DNA from: Erwinia amylovora
GTDB lineage: Bacteria > Pseudomonadota > Gammaproteobacteria > Enterobacterales > Enterobacteriaceae
Length of the DNA: 64,000 nt
Assembly (NCBI RefSeq): GCF_017161565.1
Contig: NZ_CP066796.1
Span: forward strand, 2,232,001-2,296,000
Reading direction: 5' to 3'
A program made the translations under genes and the position numbers. The notes beneath the pieces are model-generated. The model worked only from the letters and a program-made list of their open reading frames with translations. It ran no database searches and had not been told where the DNA came from. This document shows positions 54,211 to 64,000 of the stretch, one piece after another (within the stretch, counting starts at the first letter, position 1; every line of letters begins with the position of its first letter).

Positions 54211-55458
54211 TCACCCTATGCTTTTGAGCACGTCTGCAGTAATTTTGTTGCCAAGGATCCTTTCCTGCTCGACCGCCCGTGCAACCTGCTGCTCTATCTC
54301 CTCGTAGTTATCCAGCACGCCGTTCACCTTGGCAATGATGCTGCCATCCATCAGGCTTTGTACGTCACTTGCCATTTCGGGCAGACCAAGCTGTTTCATC
54401 ACCCCCAAAGATTTGTGTTCGTAGTTGATCGCCACCGCCGGGGTGCCAAAGTTCATGGAAATGATTGCCGAGTGTAAACGCGTGCCAATGGTCAGGTGAC
54501 ATCCAGCCAACAGGATCCCTAACTCAAGATCGTTGAATTCATCCATGACGACGCGGTACTTGTCTTTCTGTTGCACATAGTCACCCAGGGTAATTGCCAC
54601 CATGCGGTCATCTCTGTGATAGCTATCAATACCGGTGCAGGTAGACAGGGCAACAACCTGATACCCCCTCTCAATCATGGCATTAATCACCTTACCGAAC
54701 GCCATTTCATATTCCTGCTGCGTGACGCCCAGGCGTTTGTCGAACGGAGCCAGTTCACGGACGGTAATGGCAATGGTTTTTGATGCGGCTATCTGGTTCT
54801 GCCAATGGATCAGGTTGTGACCAGGTGCATCCAGCGTGCGTGTACGTACCAGAAAGGCGGTGTCAGCCCCCGGGATCACTTTTTGCGTGGTGATCCCCGC
54901 CTTTTCCATCATTTCCAAACTGACGCTTTCGCGCAGTACCAGGCTGTTTACACGGGAGAAAACAAAATTAGCGATCTGATTAAACCTTTCCTTTTGGAAA
55001 GGTCCAACGCTGTGACCGATCATATAGACGGGTTTCTTTGCCAGCAGGGCACAAAGCGAGTGCTCAAACTGCAATGGCCCGTACAGGTCGACGAAAAATG
55101 AACCGCCTACCTGAATGACTGCGTCATACTGTTTTAATTTATCGGTAAACTGCTGCAAATATTCCGGTACGGCCAGGTTTTTAAAAAAACCGCTGCCCCT
55201 GATATGCGCCATCATAATTTTCGGCATCAGACGACGCTTAACTTTAGCGACCAGACTGTTCGACTTTTTAGTTTCAAGGAACAGCTCATCCGGCAAAATA
55301 TTCTGTTGCAGTAAATAGCTGGAGCTGGTGGGAAAGCGACTGATAATATCAATATCAAGATCGGTTCTTTCGAGGTGAAGCGAATCAATAATTCCGCGCA
55401 AAATAGCACCATCACCACGGTTCCCGCATGTGTGATTGCCAACTAACAAAATCTTCAT
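54211..55458 (-). CDS. amsJ: Polysaccharide pyruvyl transferase AmsJ
   Basis: A 415-residue WcaK-like protein. GNHTCGNRGDGAILRG near residue 7 is the family signature, and the C-terminal GTRLHSAI near 345 is the conserved donor-site segment. Amylovoran carries pyruvate ketals on its galactose branch; AmsJ is the expected enzyme. Lies between amsF and amsK as in E. amylovora. Confidence 0.9.
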   Translation of the reverse strand: MKILLVGNHTCGNRGDGAILRGIIDSLHLERTDLDIDIISRFPTSSSYLLQQNILPDELFLETKKSNSLVAKVKRRLMPKIMMAHIRGSGFFKNLAVPEYLQQFTDKLKQYDAVIQVGGSFFVDLYGPLQFEHSLCALLAKKPVYMIGHSVGPFQKERFNQIANFVFSRVNSLVLRESVSLEMMEKAGITTQKVIPGADTAFLVRTRTLDAPGHNLIHWQNQIAASKTIAITVRELAPFDKRLGVTQQEYEMAFGKVINAMIERGYQVVALSTCTGIDSYHRDDRMVAITLGDYVQQKDKYRVVMDEFNDLELGILLAGCHLTIGTRLHSAIISMNFGTPAVAINYEHKSLGVMKQLGLPEMASDVQSLMDGSIIAKVNGVLDNYEEIEQQVARAVEQERILGNKITADVLKSIG

Positions 55459-55606
55459 AACACCCCACGGTTTTTTGTAATCTTAGAAATTATTTTTTGC
55501 GATAATAAACCAATAGCTGCATGGAGTTATCCGAAAAAACGGATGAGCCAGCGCGTAACGCATTGCTGATATACCCGACAACATCAGGGAATGATCCCGC
55601 CAGTCA

Positions 55607-57838
55607 TCAGCTATTCTGTTTAAGTGCGAAATAGGGTACAGCCACCTGCTGGCCATTGATTACCAGCGAAATGTAACCTTCGGCCCGGGAGGTTTCGACC
55701 TTTGCGGCGTCAATATGTCGCGATTCGACCAGTAAATCGCCCTGCTCGTTCGCACCGATGCCTGCCAATCCGTTATGTAAAGAGAAACGGCGGACGGCGG
55801 AATGCACTTTCTCCCCTTTTGGCGGTTCGGAATGCACCATCCGGCTGTCAAAACGTGCACAATGTCCCGTTACGAAGCGATCCTTGGCGGTGGTTTTAAT
55901 CATCACGCCTGCAGAGCCTAACCACTGCGCGAGTTTAACAAATACACGCGTGTCGCTATCGTTCGAAGTGGTATACACCACGTCGTTGATCGGGCTGCTG
56001 CCCTCAACGCTCCAGCTGGCTTCAAAGCCATGTATTTTGCGTTGCAGATTAATGATCGCCTTACCGCCGGTATGGCGATCGTCAGTCACGCTCATTAATG
56101 CCTTAGTTCCGGAGCCATTACTGAACTGTGACTGACCAAAGACTTCGATTTCCCAGCTGTCTCCGACATCGGGGGTATGAATATTGCCCAGCTCATACCA
56201 CTTTTCTTGAGAACTGTGGTTTTCTATACGGAAACGGGAAGTCAGGTAGTTGTATTTCATGCTGCCATCAACGGCGATGCCATACGACTCCACGCGCGTT
56301 GAGCCACGTTCAAAAGAACTTAACCACTCATCATTGGCCAGTGAATTATCAATCCAGCTGCCGGACTGCAAATTGGTCTGACGCATGTTTAGCCGCGAGC
56401 AGTGCGCTATCAGTGGATTCTTACAGCCTTCAAGACTCAAGGCATCAACAATCCACTGGCCGTTGGAGAGATCTCCTGGAAATTCGGAATGCTCAATCCA
56501 GCCATTATGGATAATAGACTGCGTGCAGCGCGGTAAATTAAGCACTTTACCCTGACGACAGTGCTGCACGTTGAAATTGGATAACTCAATGGCAGTATTA
56601 TGATCCCAGTTGCCTTTTTTAGTGAATGACCATGAGCCGCGGATAACATCTCCGGTACATTTACTGGCATACCATTGATCGATCTTGCAATCGAGCGTAT
56701 CGATCAGGCTAAGCGATACACCACCGACGCCGGTAAAGCGCAGACAGGATCCGCGAAAATATTGCCCGGCCGGGCAAATATTATGGAAAAATCCCTGACC
56801 GTTCGGCGAATGTTCGATCTGACCTTCAAAACTGATATTACTTAGCTCAACCCAGCGGGCATTAACCTTGAACAGAAATTCTGATTTCCCGTCTGACACC
56901 AGCGTGGTCGCAGGAAAATAGCCAAAATTCACCGGTGCACCTGCCAGGCGCAGAAAACGAATATACTTAGCAGAAATATCGAATGATGAAATGAAGAAGC
57001 GCCCGGCTGGAAATTGGATCGATAGCTTTTGGTTATTATTCTGAGCCCAGTGATACATGGCCATCACGGCTGGCAGGCAGTCCTTTTTGCCATCAGCCAC
57101 GGCGCCAAAATCGAACAGAGTAATACGATTCATATCATCGCTTACGCGCCGCCAGTGGAAATCCTGACCTGAAGAAGCAATATAGCCGCCGTCATCTTCT
57201 GACGGCGTCATTTCGCCGACAAAAGCTCCGCCACCGACTTCCGTGCCATCATGCCAGCCTTTAAGACGTACTTTAGCCCCGGAGAACAGGGGACGGGTCT
57301 GACGCAGCGACGCAAAAGAGGAAATCTCGCCAATCAGCTGGTAACCCCCTGGTTGAGAGAGTCGGCGGCTGAACTCTGAAACGCCGTTGTTTTTCACGTC
57401 AGGAACGTAGAAAATCTGTTCGTCATTATCATTATGCAGCGCCATTGAGTATTCGCTTGCTGACCACAAAGCCCCCTTAGCCGCAACGAAGGTTTTCAAC
57501 GTCTCGCTGTTCAGATCAATAGGTTGGCTGAGTAAAGCGGTGCCGCCATTGGCATTTTTTACAAACACATCAATCAGATTCTGCGGCAGTGTTGGATCGG
57601 TACCCGCTTTGCCAATATAGAGTTTGCCCTTAAAATCACGCCAGAATTGTTCTGGCATAGTAAAGACGTCATCCGGGGAAAATATCGGCACGTCATTCTT
57701 AGGAATGGCATCTGGCGGCACTTTTTTTAACGTCAGGCCATGCAGATCTTCACTTCGCGCCCGTGCAGAAACAGAACTTAGCGCCGCTGTTGCCACGATA
57801 GTTGAAAATGCGGTTCGGATTAATTCTCTGCGTTTCAT
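55607..57838 (-). CDS. amsF: AmsF, secreted beta-helix protein acting on the polysaccharide
   Basis: Start chosen at 57838 so that the product opens MKRRELIRTAF, a signal peptide ending near S-A-R-A; an in-frame ATG 13 codons upstream (57877) is an alternative. About 743 residues. From about 240 there is a parallel beta-helix region (FDFGAVADGKKDCLPAV opening, typical of pectin-lyase-fold enzymes). In E. amylovora AmsF processes newly polymerised amylovoran units. 148 bases separate it from amsJ. Domain assignment is by pattern. Confidence 0.87.
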   Translation of the reverse strand: MKRRELIRTAFSTIVATAALSSVSARARSEDLHGLTLKKVPPDAIPKNDVPIFSPDDVFTMPEQFWRDFKGKLYIGKAGTDPTLPQNLIDVFVKNANGGTALLSQPIDLNSETLKTFVAAKGALWSASEYSMALHNDNDEQIFYVPDVKNNGVSEFSRRLSQPGGYQLIGEISSFASLRQTRPLFSGAKVRLKGWHDGTEVGGGAFVGEMTPSEDDGGYIASSGQDFHWRRVSDDMNRITLFDFGAVADGKKDCLPAVMAMYHWAQNNNQKLSIQFPAGRFFISSFDISAKYIRFLRLAGAPVNFGYFPATTLVSDGKSEFLFKVNARWVELSNISFEGQIEHSPNGQGFFHNICPAGQYFRGSCLRFTGVGGVSLSLIDTLDCKIDQWYASKCTGDVIRGSWSFTKKGNWDHNTAIELSNFNVQHCRQGKVLNLPRCTQSIIHNGWIEHSEFPGDLSNGQWIVDALSLEGCKNPLIAHCSRLNMRQTNLQSGSWIDNSLANDEWLSSFERGSTRVESYGIAVDGSMKYNYLTSRFRIENHSSQEKWYELGNIHTPDVGDSWEIEVFGQSQFSNGSGTKALMSVTDDRHTGGKAIINLQRKIHGFEASWSVEGSSPINDVVYTTSNDSDTRVFVKLAQWLGSAGVMIKTTAKDRFVTGHCARFDSRMVHSEPPKGEKVHSAVRRFSLHNGLAGIGANEQGDLLVESRHIDAAKVETSRAEGYISLVINGQQVAVPYFALKQNS

Positions 57839-57924
57839 AAAAGGTCCCGTGATTAAGTCAAAGTTTTCATTGCTCATTCACCCAGAAGGATTATCAGTTC
57901 ATATGTAGAATAATGATTCTTGTA

Positions 57925-58724
57925 TTATCCTTTACGATCTTTCTCGTAAAGAAACTGCATAACTTTTACCGGCATCAACCGTGTCATGGTGCGGATCAAA
58001 AATAAAGCGTACCCCGGATAAAGCCCGTTTGCTTAAGTGCTAATTTCAGGCGATACAGCTGAACTTCACTTTTGATGTAATTCCATCCACGCCTTTTGTT
58101 TACCATATCGCTACCTGCCCTGACCTTCATCAACACATCAGGGAGATTAGCCACCGGGTGACCCAGCGACATTATGCGCAGCCAAAGGTTATAATCTTCC
58201 ATATACAGATGATGCTGATAGCTGCCTGCGGAAATGACCTTATCCTTGCGGAAGACGACACACATATGGTTGAAAGGGTTTTTCATTCTGGCAAATTGAT
58301 GGATATCGTTATTGCTGAGTGGCAAACGCTTCAGCCGCTCTTTGCCATGCTCATCGAATTCGATAACTGCGGCACCTGATAAAACCACTTCAGGATGTGA
58401 TTCCATATATGAAATTTGTTTCTCAAAGCGCTCAGGCAAACAGATATCATCTGTGTCCATACGTGCCACAACATTATGCGTACAGCGTTCGAGACCGGCA
58501 TTTAGTGCTTTACCGAGACCCAGGTTTTTTTCCAGTGGCACAATAACCAACGGCAATAAATTTGCCCACCTGGTGGCAACGGCTTTCAGCGATTCACTGA
58601 CCGGACCATCATAAACTAAGACAATTTCATCAGCATTCAGCGTTTGTTGATGCAAGCTCTCAAGGCACTGTTCCAGATTCTCTGGCTTCTCTTTATTATA
58701 GAGTGAAATAAGGACTGAAAACAT
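57925..58724 (-). CDS. amsE: Glycosyltransferase AmsE (GT2), C-terminus broken by frameshift
   Basis: A GT-A glycosyltransferase: VLISLYNKEKPENLE opening, VYDGP near 37, the DTDD metal site near 92 and HHLYMEDYNLW near 170. In frame 0 it stops at 57996 (242 residues, ending RGTLYF). One base further on, the next frame continues LIRTMTRLMPVKVMQFLYEK and stops at 57925, as the family usually ends. A single T lost from the T5 run at 57998-58002 explains this. The restored product would be about 266 residues, near the length I recall for E. amylovora AmsE. Sequencing error or real mutation. Confidence 0.85.
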
Positions 58725-58736
58725 ATCACCTTCTTT

Positions 58737-59792
58737 TTAGTTCAGGATATCATTCCATTTCTTTAAAATTAGCTCAGGCCCGTAGTCAGCAGAATTTTGC
58801 CAGGCGGCTTGAGCGAAATTTTTTCGAAGTTGTTCACTCGCAATAAGCTGATTCAACTGAGCGGTAAATAGCTCGTTACTTTGGTAATCGACGACATAGC
58901 CATCATCTTTGATGATTTCTGCAGGCCCTGTTTTACAATCAAAAGCTATTGCAGGTAAGGCATAATTCTTCGCTTCGATTAACACCATTGGTAAACCTTC
59001 GTAGCGTGATGTCATAGCGATGACCCCGGACGAACGGTAATATTCGCTAATTTTCTTACTGGGGCTGACGATCTCTGCACTTTCTTCCAGATGATATTTT
59101 TTGATTTTTTCAAGTAGTTCTGCTTTCTCTTCACCATCGCCTACAATAAGTAACTTCCATCCCTGTTTGTGAACGTTTTTCCAGATATCAAGCAGTCGGC
59201 CAAAGTTTTTTTGGTATGTCAGGCGCCCTACGGCCAGCACTCTGTTCTGCTTCCGGGCGAAAACATCATCAAAGCGATTGAGGCTGTTTTCGTGGTGGAA
59301 GGGTGAGATGTTCCCGACGACATATACATTTTTTAGCGAAAAGGCCGAGGTAAGATAATTTTTATCATGCTGGGTCAGTACCACCACCTTTTCCGCCAGG
59401 CCATAACAGAATACCTTTAGCTTACGCACAGCGGCGCTAAACGTTTCTATTGAAACGTGATCGCAACAAATCAGTCTGGATTTAACACGGAATAACTTCG
59501 ACAACAGCAGCGCCTGTACAGAAAGTTTACCCATAGAAATGATCATCACGCCATCAGGACGAGTATTTTTTGCATAACGGATAAACTCAAACAGCTTGAA
59601 CAGACGCATCGAAGATTTTGGCTGGCGGATAGAGACTTTATTATCGACAGGGTAGTAAGGTTCACCTGAATTCAACGAGTACAGGGTTACGTCATAATTA
59701 TGATTACTTAATAAACTCGACAAGGTGCTGGCAACCCTGTCCGTCCCACCACTGTTGGAAATTCCATCAATAAGGATTAACAACTTGTACAT
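58737..59792 (-). CDS. amsD: Glycosyltransferase AmsD (GT4)
   Basis: The open frame extends to 59891, but I prefer the ATG at 59792: AGGA lies 8 bases before it and the product then opens MYKLLILIDGISNSGG like GT4 enzymes. 351 residues, the length recalled for AmsD. VGRLTYQKNFGRLLD near 190 and SRYEGLPMVLIEA near 270 carry the donor-binding motifs. It adds a sugar to the amylovoran repeat unit. Confidence 0.9.
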   Translation of the reverse strand: MYKLLILIDGISNSGGTDRVASTLSSLLSNHNYDVTLYSLNSGEPYYPVDNKVSIRQPKSSMRLFKLFEFIRYAKNTRPDGVMIISMGKLSVQALLLSKLFRVKSRLICCDHVSIETFSAAVRKLKVFCYGLAEKVVVLTQHDKNYLTSAFSLKNVYVVGNISPFHHENSLNRFDDVFARKQNRVLAVGRLTYQKNFGRLLDIWKNVHKQGWKLLIVGDGEEKAELLEKIKKYHLEESAEIVSPSKKISEYYRSSGVIAMTSRYEGLPMVLIEAKNYALPAIAFDCKTGPAEIIKDDGYVVDYQSNELFTAQLNQLIASEQLRKNFAQAAWQNSADYGPELILKKWNDILN

Positions 59793-59957
59793 GTGAAGCA
59801 TCCTGTTAAAAATTTCAGCCTGTATGCAGGTTAATGACTTGTCAGCTCTGGGCACTGTAAAATTAGCACAGATAAGATCAGTGCCGGGCAAGCAATCAGT
59901 GAATTTGCACCCGGCTGTTAATGTTTATTTCTGATCCATCCACGACATTTTATCCAG

Positions 59958-61085
59958 TCAGCTAAATATCCTGAATAATGGCGCAACGCTGTAACCCATA
60001 ATAGACTGAGCTGAAAGTATCGTGTTGTAAGCAAGATAATAAGTGGTAATGGAAAACAACATAAAGAAGTTCAGCAACAAATTACGTATGCGTAGCATCA
60101 GGAATGCAAATAACAGGGGTTCCGTATGGAGAAATAGATTACCAACCCTGCCACCGAAAATACTGAAATCGGAGAAGGTGATGCGTACCGCAGCGCCTAT
60201 GCTGTAAGCTATGAGAAGTATATAGACAAAACGGTCTTCCTTCATAATTCCCTTACGGAAATAATAAAGTGTAAACGCGCCAATGAATGCAATATTCTTC
60301 AGGTTCGCCAGGCCGAATACCGGGGAAGTTGTGTCAAAATTGGTTCCGCTATAACTTGCAGCACGTTCTCCCAGTACCGGGACGATCCCGAGAGAGTCCA
60401 GAAAGAGCTTTTTACCACCAATTATACCTAACGGTATCGATGCAATGACCAGTACCAGCGGCAGGTACTTACGCTCCCGAATAAAAAAGAAAGGGATAAT
60501 CATCACGATGGTGTAGCCGGTGGAATGAGACTGGGTACTTAATACGATAAAAAGTAAAGCCAGTAGATAATTACGCGCCACCAAACTGCATATGAAGGCA
60601 ATGGCAAAGGCACTGCATAACCCGAAACGGATTTGATTCATATCCTTGTTGATAAACAGGTGCGCCGAATAGAGACACAGCGAGCACAAGATCAACGGGG
60701 AATATTTTTTATAAACCCAGGCATTGGTCGACACGGCGATAAAACTGATAAACAACAGGAAGAAGTAGCTCTCATGGGTGAAACACGAGGCCACCCAGGC
60801 CAGCACCATGAAAAAATTCTCATAGCGGTAGATGTTCGCTACCGCCTGATAACCAGTCATGCCAGTTTGACGGGAAAAATCATGGAAAAATCCCACATAC
60901 TGTGAATCATCCATGCCAGAATCTGGCCCGCGTATACCGGCGAATAAAATTAGCGCAAATACCCCTATCAGGAAAAAGTAGTTAATCAAAATTTTCGTTT
61001 TAGCTTCGCTGGCCTGATTAATCATCGCCAGTTCAAAAAAGCAAAAAACGAGAATACTGTAGCTAACTATCCAATATATAGCCAT
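59958..61085 (-). CDS. amsC: Wzy-like polymerase AmsC (EpsG family)
   Basis: A 375-residue membrane protein with about ten hydrophobic segments and a large periplasmic region. The early GIRGPDSGMDDSQYVGFF segment is the EpsG-type signature near residue 50, and NQIRFG near 150 is also typical. It should polymerise amylovoran repeat units at the outer face of the inner membrane. Lies between amsB and amsD as in E. amylovora. Confidence 0.88.
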   Translation of the reverse strand: MAIYWIVSYSILVFCFFELAMINQASEAKTKILINYFFLIGVFALILFAGIRGPDSGMDDSQYVGFFHDFSRQTGMTGYQAVANIYRYENFFMVLAWVASCFTHESYFFLLFISFIAVSTNAWVYKKYSPLILCSLCLYSAHLFINKDMNQIRFGLCSAFAIAFICSLVARNYLLALLFIVLSTQSHSTGYTIVMIIPFFFIRERKYLPLVLVIASIPLGIIGGKKLFLDSLGIVPVLGERAASYSGTNFDTTSPVFGLANLKNIAFIGAFTLYYFRKGIMKEDRFVYILLIAYSIGAAVRITFSDFSIFGGRVGNLFLHTEPLLFAFLMLRIRNLLLNFFMLFSITTYYLAYNTILSAQSIMGYSVAPLFRIFS

Positions 61086-61115
61086 ATATTTACCCGTTAT
61101 TATTCTGCTCGACCG

Positions 61116-62021
61116 CTACTTTCCTGTTAAACGCGTCCGTAATTTATTCATCAGGCGCTTAAGGAAGTCATTGCGGTTATCTTTATTGGTCAAGAAAAAG
61201 TAGCGGGCAAAGCTAAGGCTGGCCTGCAATGATTTACCATCCATCTTATAACGCAGCGGTAATTTATAGGCTTTGTAGGTATAAACGTCGCGTCTGGTGA
61301 GATGCGGCTTCATTGCGTCCAGCCAGAACAGAGAATACTTAACCGATTCACCTTTATGCTGCGAACCAAATCGAGTCACCATATGATAATTAGCCAGCGG
61401 CTGAGCAATCATGACAAACTTAAAGCCCAGCTTGTCGGCACGGATGCATAAATCGTAATCCTGATGGCGGATGTATCTTTCATCAAAACGGATTTCAGCC
61501 GCATCTTCACGCTTCAGCACGATGGTACTGGTCTGGATAAACCCGTAGCAGCCAAAAAGATATTCGGCTATTGATTCATGTTCACCGACCGGCTTTAATG
61601 GCATGACTTTGAGGAAGCTGCCATCCTGAATAATATTGACCTGACTATAAATAATAAAGCGCCGATCGCCCTGCCCTTCCAGCCGTTCAATCAGGCTCAA
61701 ATTCTGTTGTAGCTTGTCTTTATGCCATTCATCGTCGGCGTCGAGAAAACAGACGTAGTCCCCGGTTGCCAGGTCGATACCGCGGTTTCTGGCCCCCGCA
61801 CCGTTCAGTTTTGTCTCAGAGAGTACTAAATTGATTTTTAGTCCGCTGTAGCGTTCACTGCTCACAACTTCTGCCAGTTTTTGCGCATCGGCAGATTTGT
61901 CATCGACAATAATGACGTCAAAATTTTTATAGCTTTGTTCGTTCAGACAATCAAGCGTGGTGATAATTGATTCTGATGCATTATATGCAGGTATGACAAC
62001 CGAAAAGGAAATGTCCTTCAT
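61116..62021 (-). CDS. amsB: Glycosyltransferase AmsB (GT2)
   Basis: A 301-residue GT-A glycosyltransferase. VVIPAYNASESI near residue 9, IVDDKSAD near 38, DADDEWHKDKL near 97 and RHQDYDLC near 183 match the active site of the family. It adds an early sugar of the amylovoran repeat unit. Follows amsA, 88 bases apart. Confidence 0.9.
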   Translation of the reverse strand: MKDISFSVVIPAYNASESIITTLDCLNEQSYKNFDVIIVDDKSADAQKLAEVVSSERYSGLKINLVLSETKLNGAGARNRGIDLATGDYVCFLDADDEWHKDKLQQNLSLIERLEGQGDRRFIIYSQVNIIQDGSFLKVMPLKPVGEHESIAEYLFGCYGFIQTSTIVLKREDAAEIRFDERYIRHQDYDLCIRADKLGFKFVMIAQPLANYHMVTRFGSQHKGESVKYSLFWLDAMKPHLTRRDVYTYKAYKLPLRYKMDGKSLQASLSFARYFFLTNKDNRNDFLKRLMNKLRTRLTGK

Positions 62022-62109
62022 TACCAGGCACCTTATTAAACATTCACAAACTCATACTAGCCGGCATCAGGGAACCTTTCGACGGGTGTCAAAAGGTTCC
62101 GCACGGCAG

Positions 62110-63999
62110 CTAGCTTTTCTCACCCTGCTGGTAGCTGTAGTCGTAATAGTCATAACCATAACCATAGTTATTGGCTGACTTACGCACTACGGCATTGAGG
62201 ATAATGCCTTTAATATCGATGCCGTTCTGAATAAAGCGTTTGTAACTGATTTCAACTTCCTTGACGGTATTGGTTTCAAAGCGCGCCACCATCAGTGAAG
62301 TGCCCGCCAGCTTGCCAATAATAGAGGCGTCGGTAACGGCCAGAATCGGTGGTGTATCAATCAGCACCAGGTCGTAATTTTGGCTGGCCCAGTGAACCAA
62401 CTCTTTCATGCGGCTGTTCATCAACAGTTCAGATGGATTGGGCGGTACCTGACCCCGTGCGATAAAATCAAAACCGTAATCTCCACGCTGCACCAAATCA
62501 GTATTGAAGGGGAGTTTACCGGACAGAATGTCTGACAAGCCGGTTTTGCTTTCCGCGCCGAGCAACTCGTGCGTATAGCCACGTCGCATGTCACCATCAA
62601 TAAACAGCACTTTCTCGCCGGTTTTCGCCACCAGCGTCGCCAGGTTGGCGCAGACAAAGGTCTTACCAATCCCCGGACTGGCACCGGTGATCATCAGAAT
62701 GTTATTTTGCGCGTCCATCATTGCAAAATGTAAACTGGTGCGCAGACTGCGGATCGCTTCAATTGACAGGTCAGTAGGATTGCCTAACGCCAGCAGCCTG
62801 TTATGCGGGTCAGTTCTCGCGTCCAGTTTGCGTTTCAGCAGCGTTTCCTGATCTTTCTTACGCTGCCATTCCGAAAGCGGCACGCTGGCGTAGACGTTCA
62901 ATCCCAGCTCTTCCAGCTGCTCAGGATTATCAATACCGTGATGGAACAGCGCCTTCATCAGGACTAATCCAACCGACACGACCAGCCCCAAGATCAAACT
63001 GCCGGCGACGATCAATATACTTTTCGGTGCAACTGGTTTTGCGGCGGTTTCCGCATGATCGATGATTCGTACATCACCTACGGTGCTGGCCTTACTAATA
63101 TTTAGCTCCTGCTGACGATTCAGCAGCTGCATATATATCTCCTGCCCCGCCTGCACATCACGCGTCAGACGAACAATCTCCTGCTGGGTTTGCGGCATCT
63201 GGCTGATCTTGCCATTCAGCTGTTTCTGCTGTTCATCCAGCGTTTGCCGTTTTTCCAACAAGGCGCGATAGGTCGGGTGATCCTTTTTGAACAACTGTGA
63301 GACTTCTGCTTCCCGGAAGGTTAACGCGTTCAGCTGTGTCTGAATGCTGACCGAAGAATCAAGGGCAGATTTTGCTTCCAGTGACATGTCGACCGAATCA
63401 TGCTTACGGCGGAAAACGTTGAGTTTATCTTCAGCCTGATCCAACTTGGCGCGTACATCCGGCAGTTGTTGAGCAAGAAACTGAATGCTTTTTTCGGCTT
63501 CTTCGGATTTGCGTGCGATGTTCTGGTACAGATAGTTGTTAATCACCTGGTCCAGTACCCGGCTTATCTGCACCGGATCCTCACCGCTATAGGTCAGCCC
63601 TAAAACGCCGGTATCTTTACCCATATCAGCCACAACCAGATTGTTGCTGATCATCTTAATAGCCTGCAAGTTGTTCAGTTTGCTGACGGTAAAACGGGTA
63701 CCCGCATCAGCCTCGATACTATTAACCAGCATAGTCACATCACCATGCTGCTCGAACTGACCGACTTTCCCTTTAAATAGCTCATTGCCATCTTTACTGA
63801 CGGTGTAACTATCCGGCCCGTCTACTTCTACGCTAAGCTCACGCTTATCCCACAGAGTGGGCACTTTAAGACGTGAAACAGCTATCTGTTGCGCTTTTTG
63901 TCCTATAATGCGCGACAGGCCAGCGCCTATCAGCGGGAAATGGTCCTGCTGTACCAGCACATCAAGGCCCAGATCGGCCACCGTTTTGCCCAGAACCAT
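62110..63999 (-). CDS. amsA: Wzc-type tyrosine autokinase AmsA, N-terminus outside window
   Basis: Regulates chain length and export of amylovoran by autophosphorylation. 629 residues are visible; the frame runs off the window edge, so about 95 N-terminal residues, including the first membrane helix, are missing. A long coiled-coil periplasmic region (about 140-290) is followed by a membrane helix near 345. The kinase domain has Walker A GASPGIGKT near 455, Walker A' FIDGDMRRG near 480 and Walker B LIDTPP near 560. The tail ends in a cluster of seven Tyr (YGYGYDYYDYSY), the autophosphorylation site. Confidence 0.93.
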   Translation of the reverse strand: MVLGKTVADLGLDVLVQQDHFPLIGAGLSRIIGQKAQQIAVSRLKVPTLWDKRELSVEVDGPDSYTVSKDGNELFKGKVGQFEQHGDVTMLVNSIEADAGTRFTVSKLNNLQAIKMISNNLVVADMGKDTGVLGLTYSGEDPVQISRVLDQVINNYLYQNIARKSEEAEKSIQFLAQQLPDVRAKLDQAEDKLNVFRRKHDSVDMSLEAKSALDSSVSIQTQLNALTFREAEVSQLFKKDHPTYRALLEKRQTLDEQQKQLNGKISQMPQTQQEIVRLTRDVQAGQEIYMQLLNRQQELNISKASTVGDVRIIDHAETAAKPVAPKSILIVAGSLILGLVVSVGLVLMKALFHHGIDNPEQLEELGLNVYASVPLSEWQRKKDQETLLKRKLDARTDPHNRLLALGNPTDLSIEAIRSLRTSLHFAMMDAQNNILMITGASPGIGKTFVCANLATLVAKTGEKVLFIDGDMRRGYTHELLGAESKTGLSDILSGKLPFNTDLVQRGDYGFDFIARGQVPPNPSELLMNSRMKELVHWASQNYDLVLIDTPPILAVTDASIIGKLAGTSLMVARFETNTVKEVEISYKRFIQNGIDIKGIILNAVVRKSANNYGYGYDYYDYSYQQGEKS

Positions 64000-64000
64000 A

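Overview
The window is enterobacterial and reads as the genus Erwinia, most likely the E. amylovora / E. pyrifoliae / E. tasmaniensis group. The main reasons are an amylovoran-type (ams) exopolysaccharide operon lying between the histidine/gnd region and galF-galE, and an order of housekeeping genes (amn, tRNA-Asn, yeeO, tmaR, yeeA, sbcB, plaP, yeeZ, hisLGDCBHAFI, gnd) that follows E. coli. Species cannot be fixed from the sequence alone.

Layout. 1-4118 is AT-rich and variable. It holds a minus-strand SMC/ABC-type ATPase overlapping a partner gene cut by the window edge (a candidate two-gene defence module), then a coiled-coil lipoprotein, a decayed YeaQ/GlsB-type remnant and a DUF421 membrane protein. 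4620-9334 holds amn, then a 2,3-butanediol dehydrogenase gene with a clear sigma-54 promoter, convergent with its probable AcoR-type activator. 9644-10117 holds a small membrane ORF and tRNA-Asn(GTT) with a near-consensus promoter and terminator.

10281-17021 is the most unusual block: an Lrp-type regulator divergent from an eight-gene operon (Dabb-domain protein, DUF2000 protein, PaaK-like AMP ligase, class IV aminotransferase, prephenate-dehydratase-fold protein, AhpD-like protein, ornithine-cyclodeaminase-like protein, LysE-type exporter). It looks like an uncharacterised pathway that makes and exports an amino-acid-like small molecule. A secreted alpha/beta hydrolase and an OYE-type flavin reductase follow.

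19742-35793 is conserved backbone: the yeeO MATE exporter, tmaR, yeeA, exonuclease I, the putrescine importer plaP, yeeZ, and the full his operon with its leader peptide and attenuator, then a YbaK-like deacylase. 36208-37614 is gnd.

37943-49257 is an AT-rich O-antigen locus. Read on the minus strand it begins with an ops/RfaH element folded into a terminator-like hairpin, followed by rmlB, rmlA, an SDR, wzm, wzt, a DUF4422-GT8 fusion, glf, a GT2 and a GT4. The last six reproduce the Klebsiella D-galactan I order (wzm-wzt-wbbM-glf-wbbN-wbbO). A TagF-like transferase gene faces the cluster from the gnd side.

49534-63999 holds galE, galF and the distal ams operon in reverse (amsL, K, J, F, E, D, C, B and a partial amsA). 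amsE ends early through what looks like a one-base loss in a T run. galE and galF supply UDP-Glc/UDP-Gal precursors to both polysaccharide systems, and glf converts UDP-Galp to UDP-Galf for the O-chain.
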